DNA from: an uncultured Leptotrichia sp.
GTDB lineage: Bacteria > Fusobacteriota > Fusobacteriia > Fusobacteriales > Leptotrichiaceae
Length of the DNA: 28,350 nt
Assembly: GCA_937925095.1 (NCBI GenBank)
Contig: CALEXX010000061.1
Location: 1-28,350 of the forward strand
Reading direction: 5' to 3'
Below the pieces are notes generated by a model. That model was not told the DNA's origin, did no database searches, and worked only from the letters and a program-made list of their open reading frames with translations. Positions 23,564-28,350 of this stretch are shown in pieces; the stretch's first letter is position 1, and every line of letters begins with the position of its first letter. Made by a program: the position numbers and the translations under genes.

Positions 23564-23607
23564 AAAACTATCTAATATTTTTATAACTGAAATATTAGAT
23601 AGTTTTT
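23564..23607. terminator. Perfect 17-bp terminator hairpin after the toxin
   Basis: The arms 23564-23580 and 23590-23606 are perfectly complementary around a nine-base loop, with an A-run on one side and a T-run on the other. It can work in both directions and corresponds in position to the terminator of copy A. Confidence 0.85.
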
Positions 23608-23650
23608 GTGTTTTATTTGATTTTTATAATTAAAGAAATTTAGAGCTATA

Positions 23651-23724
23651 ATTGATATCAATATAATTATTGATATGTTCAGGACAGTTGTAAATATTAC
23701 AGGAAATACTGTCTGTACAACTGT
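23651..23724. repeat. Palindrome and inverted repeat in the toxin to alpha-glucosidase spacer
   Basis: ATTGATATCAAT (23651-23662) is a perfect 12-bp palindrome. Further on, ACAGTTGTA (23684-23692) and TACAACTGT (23716-23724) are perfect 9-bp inverted arms. No gene is visible between 23516 and 23813. The role of these symmetric sites is unknown; they may be mobile-element or operator remnants. Confidence 0.45.
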
Positions 23725-23773
23725 TGTAGCAAAAAATTACAAATGTTGAAAAATTTTAGTAAATGAATAAAAT

Positions 23774-23812
23774 ACAGTCTTATATTATACGTATATTTTT
23801 AGACAGTTTTTC
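23774..23812. terminator. Hairpin terminator of the alpha-glucosidase gene
   Basis: ACAGTCT (23774-23780) and AGACAGT (23801-23807) pair with one mismatch, with an inner TATACGTATA self-complementary stretch. It lies just beyond the stop of the minus-strand gene at 23814 and carries T-runs suited to either strand. Confidence 0.5.
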
Positions 23813-23813
23813 A

Positions 23814-25553
23814 CTAAATCTCAACTAACAAACTTTGGAAGCCTTCTAAATTCAACTTTTTCTTATCATTCTCAATTTTATCAAAATTATTAATTAGAAT
23901 CTCTTTAATCGTAATTTCTTTTTCTTCAAGAACTTTAGCAATTTCACTCAATTTAACTTCCTGTTTTTGACAAGAAAAATTACTGATACAGAGAATTTTC
24001 TGATTTCCATATTTTCTTACATAGGCAATTATTTTTTTATTTTCCAGCGGAACAGGAATAAAGTCTCCATAAATCAGGCAATCTGAATATTTTCCATTTT
24101 GACGTAAATCAATCATTTTTTTATAGTGAGCAAAAATTGAATTTTTATCATTTAATTGATTTTTTACATTTGTTACAGCCTGGCTTCCAGTCAGCTTTAT
24201 CCATGATTTTACATTTTCATTTTCTGAAAAACCTGCATTTTTGCTTTCATTCCACTGCATAGAAGTTCTAGAATTGTCACGGCTACGTTTATTTACAAAA
24301 TATAATGCCTCTTCAGTTGAAAATTTTTCTCCCAATGCACGCTGATACTGGTCTTTGCTGGCAATATCATCGAATTCTGAAATATCTTTTCTTACAAAAT
24401 TATCCATTCCAATTTCCTGCCCTTGATAAATGAAAGGTGTTCCACGTAGGAAGAAGAATACATTTCCAAGCAGTTTAGCATTTGTTTCATTTGACTTTTC
24501 TCCAAAAAATTTATTCAAGCTTCTTGGCAAATCGTGATTTTCTAAAAATGGTGCTCCCCATCCATATTTCTGCTGAGTCAGCTGACTTTCAAAAATAGCA
24601 TCCCTAAGCTCTATTGTTGGAATATCCCTCAATGAATAGTAAAATCCACCTTTTGTCATATCCAAATCTGCATAGCTGAAGTCAAAAATCATTGAAAAAA
24701 ATCCGTCTTCCCCAATAAAATCATTATATCTTTCATATTCAAGCATTGGAGTTTCTGCAACAGTCATACAGTTATATTTTTTAAATGTTTCCTTTGCCAG
24801 TTCACTTAAAAATTCTTCTATTCCAGGCTGATTTAACGTATATTTTACATTATATGCAAGTCCATCTGCCCCATCAACTGGTAAATCCAGATAATTTTCA
24901 TCTTTTTTTATTGAATTTATAGCGTCTACCCTAAATCCGGCAATTCCTTTTTCCAGCCAGTAATTTACCATTTTATAAAGTTCTTCCCTGACTTCAGGAT
25001 TTTCCCAGTTTAAGTCAGGCTGTTTTTTTGTAAATAAATGCAAATAATACATTTCATTTCCATTTTCATCAGCTTCCCCTTCGACTTTTTCCCAGGCTGA
25101 ACCTCCAAAATGCGATCTCCAGTTTGTTGGTGGTAATCCATTTTTACCTCTTTTGAAAATATAGTAGTTTCTGTATTTGCTTTCAGGATTTTTCAATGCT
25201 TCCAAAAACCACTCATGCTCATCGGAAGTATGATTAATTACCAAATCTAAAATTACTTTTATCCCTCTTTTTTCGGCCTCTGCAATCAATTTTTCCAAAT
25301 CTTCCTTTGTCCCAAACTCTGGATTTACATCATAGTAATCTGAAATATCATATCCGTTGTCATCCATAGGTGACTTAAATATTGGACAAACCCAGATAAG
25401 TGTTATCCCAAGTTCTTTAAGATAATCCAGTTTCGCTGTAATTCCATTTAAATCTCCAATTCCGTCATTGTTGCTGTCATAAAAACTTCTAGGATATATC
25501 TGATATCCAACCTCTTTTTTCCACCATTTTTTATCTAATTTTTTTGTATCCAT
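23814..25553 (-). CDS. GH13 alpha-glucosidase (oligo-1,6-glucosidase/maltase type)
   Basis: The product is 579 residues with no signal peptide, so it is cytosolic. GH13 landmarks: 'YQIYPRSFYDSNNDGIGDLNGI' near the N-terminus, region I DLVINHTSDEH (103-113), nucleophile D210 in GFRVDAIN, acid/base E267 in VAETP and D341 in ENHDLPRS. The length and motifs fit the GH13_31 group (MalL, oligo-1,6-glucosidase, trehalose-6-phosphate hydrolase-like). The residue after the nucleophile is Ala211. Enzymes specific for alpha-1,6 bonds usually have Val there, so alpha-1,4 or broad activity is more likely. GAGGAG precedes the ATG. An inverted repeat at 25576-25591 may be an operator. Confidence 0.92.
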   Translation of the reverse strand: MDTKKLDKKWWKKEVGYQIYPRSFYDSNNDGIGDLNGITAKLDYLKELGITLIWVCPIFKSPMDDNGYDISDYYDVNPEFGTKEDLEKLIAEAEKRGIKVILDLVINHTSDEHEWFLEALKNPESKYRNYYIFKRGKNGLPPTNWRSHFGGSAWEKVEGEADENGNEMYYLHLFTKKQPDLNWENPEVREELYKMVNYWLEKGIAGFRVDAINSIKKDENYLDLPVDGADGLAYNVKYTLNQPGIEEFLSELAKETFKKYNCMTVAETPMLEYERYNDFIGEDGFFSMIFDFSYADLDMTKGGFYYSLRDIPTIELRDAIFESQLTQQKYGWGAPFLENHDLPRSLNKFFGEKSNETNAKLLGNVFFFLRGTPFIYQGQEIGMDNFVRKDISEFDDIASKDQYQRALGEKFSTEEALYFVNKRSRDNSRTSMQWNESKNAGFSENENVKSWIKLTGSQAVTNVKNQLNDKNSIFAHYKKMIDLRQNGKYSDCLIYGDFIPVPLENKKIIAYVRKYGNQKILCISNFSCQKQEVKLSEIAKVLEEKEITIKEILINNFDKIENDKKKLNLEGFQSLLVEI

Positions 25554-25575
25554 ATTTTCTCCTCTTTTTATATTT

Positions 25576-25591
25576 TTTTACATTTGTAAAA
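25576..25591. promoter_or_regulatory. Inverted repeat before the alpha-glucosidase gene
   Basis: TTTTACA-TT-TGTAAAA is a symmetric 16-bp site about 23 bases upstream of the ATG on the minus strand. Its position suits a repressor operator, but no regulator gene is nearby and the composition is AT-rich, so chance is possible. Confidence 0.3.
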
Positions 25592-25606
25592 ATTAAAAAA
25601 TATAAA

Positions 25607-26779
25607 TTATTCTTTTACATATTCTTCCATAACTTTTTTTATATCCAGATACATTTCTTCTATAATTCCTTTTTCATTATTTTCACTCATAACATCAAAT
25701 TCTATATGTACTCTTTTTTCAAGAGCATAATTTTCATTTTTTGGTAATATTAACTTGTTTTCTAATATTTTTTTATTTTTTATATTAGTTAAAAAATAAT
25801 GATACAAAACTTGTTTTTCATTTAGATGATTGATTATTTTATAGTATTTTGAATCGTATAAGTATACTTCATCTTTATCTTCATAATAATGATCAAAAAC
25901 AAAAAAATATTCTTCATTATCAGAATTCTTCTTTATTCCTTTATTTTTAGTAGTACCAAATTTGATTTTTTTATCATTTTCTAAGACTGCCTTTTCTGGT
26001 AATCCAAATTCTGCTACATTTTTTTGAATATATTCTCCAACCATTTTTTCCCATATATTCTCAAATCTGTTTGTTGATAATCCAATTCTATCATTTCCAA
26101 TTCTATCTTCACCTTCAAAATATCTAATAAGATTATTTATAAGACCAACTTCATAATCTTTAAACAATTGACCAGAATATATTTTTAGTTTTTTTATTAC
26201 AAGAAGGGGATTTAAAAAAATTTTATCATTTATTTTCCCATTAAATCTAATACCAATTCCAAAATATTTTCCAAAATTATTATATCCCTCACTTAAAACA
26301 TATTTCATACATTCAGTAATAAAAATCTCCTTTTCATCTACACTTTTACTATAAAGATTTTTGAAAAATATATCGTTTTCTGTATATATTCTATCACTTT
26401 TAACAAATGTTTTTTTCCAATCTATTTTCCCTTTTGAAGATTTTTTTATGTTTTTTCCCCTTTTCTTGTAAAATCCATATTTGTCATAATATTTACAAAT
26501 TTCCAAGTAATGAAAAATAGGAAAAACTGAATTTTCTTCAGATTCTTTTTTTAAACTTTCACCTTTTTGTTTATAATATTTCAAAAATACTTGTATTAAC
26601 AATTTTATATCTTTATATTCGTCTTTTAGATAAATGTCTTTAAAAATTTCTCTATTATTTCCACTTTTTTTTAAATTTTTTTCTTGTTCATCTTTAAAAT
26701 AGTGATATGGAAAAGTTACTTTTATATCATCTTTATTAATTGAAATTCCAACTCTATCAGATGTTCTGTCTTGATTCAT
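25607..26779 (-). CDS. LlaJI-family/McrC-like restriction subunit
   Basis: The product is 390 residues from the ATG at 26779. That start is chosen because AAGG stands eight bases before it; several ATGs occur further upstream, up to 26800. 'GKIDWKKTF', 'STNRFENIWEKMV' and the late 'EVYLYDSKYYKI' fit the LlaJI R2/McrC-like nuclease family. The last motif supplies the D-x-K of a PD-(D/E)xK site (D309, K311), with D296 as the possible first acidic residue. It should be the DNA-cleaving partner of the GTPase encoded immediately upstream; the two genes overlap by about 23 bases. The lysine-rich, asparagine-rich composition is common in this genome and not a sign of transfer by itself. Confidence 0.75.
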   Translation of the reverse strand: MNQDRTSDRVGISINKDDIKVTFPYHYFKDEQEKNLKKSGNNREIFKDIYLKDEYKDIKLLIQVFLKYYKQKGESLKKESEENSVFPIFHYLEICKYYDKYGFYKKRGKNIKKSSKGKIDWKKTFVKSDRIYTENDIFFKNLYSKSVDEKEIFITECMKYVLSEGYNNFGKYFGIGIRFNGKINDKIFLNPLLVIKKLKIYSGQLFKDYEVGLINNLIRYFEGEDRIGNDRIGLSTNRFENIWEKMVGEYIQKNVAEFGLPEKAVLENDKKIKFGTTKNKGIKKNSDNEEYFFVFDHYYEDKDEVYLYDSKYYKIINHLNEKQVLYHYFLTNIKNKKILENKLILPKNENYALEKRVHIEFDVMSENNEKGIIEEMYLDIKKVMEEYVKE

Positions 26780-28259
26780 TTTCATTACCTTCATCTTCAC
26801 TTATTTTTGCTTTACTTATCACTTTTTTATTAAATTCTTCACTGAAAATAGTATTTAAATTATCCTTATCAAATATATCTTCAAATTTATTTATTTTTTC
26901 TTCATTAAATATGTGTTTATCTCCATACGTAACTTTCTGCACGTCATACCACAAATAATAAAGTAATTTATTTGCCACTACATTTGAAAACTCTTGATCT
27001 TCACCTGAAATTTTTATAAAATAATTTCCAATCTGCTTATCTTCATTTAACTCTAATTCTTTTATAATATAGTTATTTAATTCTTTTACAAAATTGTTAT
27101 TCAATTGCCAGATATTTTTATTAAATAATTTAAAAAAAAGGTTTTTAAATTCGTTATTTAATTTTTCATCCATTTCCGCCTTATTCCCGTCAGCTTTTAT
27201 AAGCTGAAAATTAAACCTTCTCTTAAAAGCGTTATCCATAACAAATACATTCTGATCACTTGTATTAAGAGTTCCCCAGATATAAAAATTTGATGGTAAT
27301 TTTATTTTATTATTTGAAAGCCATCTTTCATTTTCCAATTTTTTTGTTTTATTTTCTTCAGAATTCTTTGAAGTGAAAAAATCATCCTCATATATACTTC
27401 TATATATATTTTCATTATCTATCTCATATTCACTCTCTCCATTCTCATCCCTATCCAGCAACTGAAAAATATCTCCAAATATCTCTGCAATATTTCCCCT
27501 TGTCATTTCTTCAACAATTAAATATACATTTTCATTCTTATGCTTTAATTCCAAAGCTCTTTTTAATGCTCTTGTAAATATTCCTGGCACAAATTCATAA
27601 CTAATTTTTCCTTCTCTCACTTTAGGCATTATACTTCCAATAAAATCACCATAAGAATAATCTGGATGTACAGTTACTCTAAAAATTCTATTACTTCTAT
27701 CTTCTGCAGATTCTATAACTTTATCTAGTTCTTTTTTTATTGTATAACTTTTCCCACATCCAGGAACTCCATAATATATTTTTTGCTTATACTTATTAAT
27801 TTGTATATATTTTTCTATTTCAGTTTTTATTTTTTCAATTAAAGTTTGAGTTTTTTCTTTATTGACCTTTTCTTTTAAATATTTAAAAATCATAGATCTA
27901 TTTTTATTTGTATTCTTCTCTTTCATGGACGGATTTTCTACATATTTATTCTCCTTATCACAATTATCATAAATATTATCAAGTATTTTCTTTACATTAT
28001 CATTTTCCATATTAATTTCATTTTTCATATTAATTTCATTTTTTCGAAAACATATTTTTATAATTTCATATTTGTATTCATCTTTTATCTTAGTCACTTT
28101 ATATTCGACCACTATACTATTCTCTTCATATAATAATTTATCTTTTTTTTCCTCTAATTCATTTATAACGTTTGAATTAATTGAATAATTATCTTGATTA
28201 CAAAGAAAATACAAATTATTCTTAATATAATCTTCAATCTCTTCTTTTTTGATTTCCAT
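26757..28259 (-). CDS. McrB-like AAA+ GTPase of a restriction system
   Basis: The product is 500 residues. Residues 1-155 form a charged N-terminal region, where the target-recognition domain should be; I do not recognise its fold. Walker A is GVPGCGKS (164-171) and Walker B is VYLIVEEMTRGN (245-256). GTLNTSDQ (329-336) corresponds to McrB's MNTADRS nucleotide-specificity motif and FKRRF (345-349) holds the arginine finger. McrB proteins form GTP-driven rings that translocate DNA and activate an McrC-type nuclease. AAGGAG precedes the ATG. No DNA methyltransferase is in the window: either the system is modification-dependent (type IV), or, as in LlaJI, methylases lie further upstream beyond the right edge. 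Confidence 0.85.
   Translation of the reverse strand: MEIKKEEIEDYIKNNLYFLCNQDNYSINSNVINELEEKKDKLLYEENSIVVEYKVTKIKDEYKYEIIKICFRKNEINMKNEINMENDNVKKILDNIYDNCDKENKYVENPSMKEKNTNKNRSMIFKYLKEKVNKEKTQTLIEKIKTEIEKYIQINKYKQKIYYGVPGCGKSYTIKKELDKVIESAEDRSNRIFRVTVHPDYSYGDFIGSIMPKVREGKISYEFVPGIFTRALKRALELKHKNENVYLIVEEMTRGNIAEIFGDIFQLLDRDENGESEYEIDNENIYRSIYEDDFFTSKNSEENKTKKLENERWLSNNKIKLPSNFYIWGTLNTSDQNVFVMDNAFKRRFNFQLIKADGNKAEMDEKLNNEFKNLFFKLFNKNIWQLNNNFVKELNNYIIKELELNEDKQIGNYFIKISGEDQEFSNVVANKLLYYLWYDVQKVTYGDKHIFNEEKINKFEDIFDKDNLNTIFSEEFNKKVISKAKISEDEGNENESRQNI
28008..28043. repeat. Tandem 18-bp repeat inside the McrB-like gene
   Basis: Two exact copies of an 18-bp unit lie head to tail (28008-28025 and 28026-28043). 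They encode KNEINM-KNEINM-type residues 74-84 in the N-terminal region. The unit length keeps the frame. Confidence 0.7.
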
Positions 28260-28274
28260 CTTCTTTTCTCCTTT

Positions 28275-28290
28275 AATAATAATTATTATT
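28275..28290. promoter_or_regulatory. 16-bp palindrome before the McrB-like gene
   Basis: AATAATAATTATTATT is perfectly symmetric and lies directly upstream of the AAGGAG ribosome site. It could bind a dimeric regulator or form a hairpin that shields translation. In such AT-rich DNA chance is a fair alternative. Confidence 0.3.
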
Positions 28291-28350
28291 GTCTATCTAT
28301 AAAAATAGAAGAAGTTTTAAAAAAATTAATTTCAAATATATATATTAAAA

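Noticed and set aside
1..28350. CRISPR arrays, tRNA, rRNA and insertion-sequence transposases
   Set aside because: By eye there is no regularly spaced repeat array, no GC-rich cloverleaf-like stretch and no transposase-like protein among the reading frames.

Overview
The window is very AT-rich, uses ATG/TTG starts with strong AGGAGG-type ribosome sites, and carries gene families typical of low-GC anaerobic fermenters (a PTS sugar permease, M42/M20 peptidases, a GrdB-like protein, DUF4299, DUF2325). This fits a fusobacterium, most likely Leptotrichia or a close relative. That placement is inference from gene style and content; no rRNA or marker gene is present.

Layout. (1) 1-3879, minus strand: a run of small genes encoding a divergent formylglycine-enzyme-like protein, a DUF523 protein, a DUF3592-like membrane protein, a coiled-coil DUF2325 protein and an HrgC-like membrane protein. 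(2) 4115-7065, plus strand: an OmpR-type response regulator overlapping its histidine kinase, then two small exported PepSY proteins, closed by a composite hairpin. (3) 7305-8222, minus strand: a DUF4299 protein with a consensus promoter. (4) 8509-13140, plus strand: seven unfamiliar genes, three exported and four membrane-bound, including a membrane-anchored J-domain protein and a B-box-like zinc-ribbon membrane protein. The first gene is preceded by a run of 19 A at the predicted transcription start. (5) 13221-13746: a broken RelB/RelE-type toxin-antitoxin module. (6) 13753-21481, minus strand: promoter, DUF7916-type TIM-barrel protein, PTS EIIB, EIIC, terminator, then a GrdB-like domain protein, a metal-ligand-deficient M42 paralogue, an intact M42 aminopeptidase, a glycosylasparaginase-family hydrolase and an M20 dipeptidase. 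(7) 21537-22919, plus strand: a Rep_3-like replication initiator behind a consensus promoter and repeated TTTCGT boxes. (8) 22959-23607, plus strand: an intact copy of the same toxin-antitoxin module. (9) 23814-25553, minus strand: a GH13 alpha-glucosidase. (10) 25607-28259, minus strand: a two-gene McrB/LlaJI-type restriction system.

How the parts may work together. Region 6 looks like a nutrient locus: a cellobiose/lactose-family PTS imports a saccharide, while the glycosylasparaginase-like enzyme and three peptidase-family proteins could process glycosylated or isomerised peptides. Regions 5 and 8 are paralogous and lie in direct orientation about 9.7 kb apart. The segment between them contains a plasmid-type initiator, which suggests an old integrated replicon. 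The broken copy can be explained by one frameshift plus a deletion of about 132 bp between 9-bp repeats that are still visible in the intact copy.
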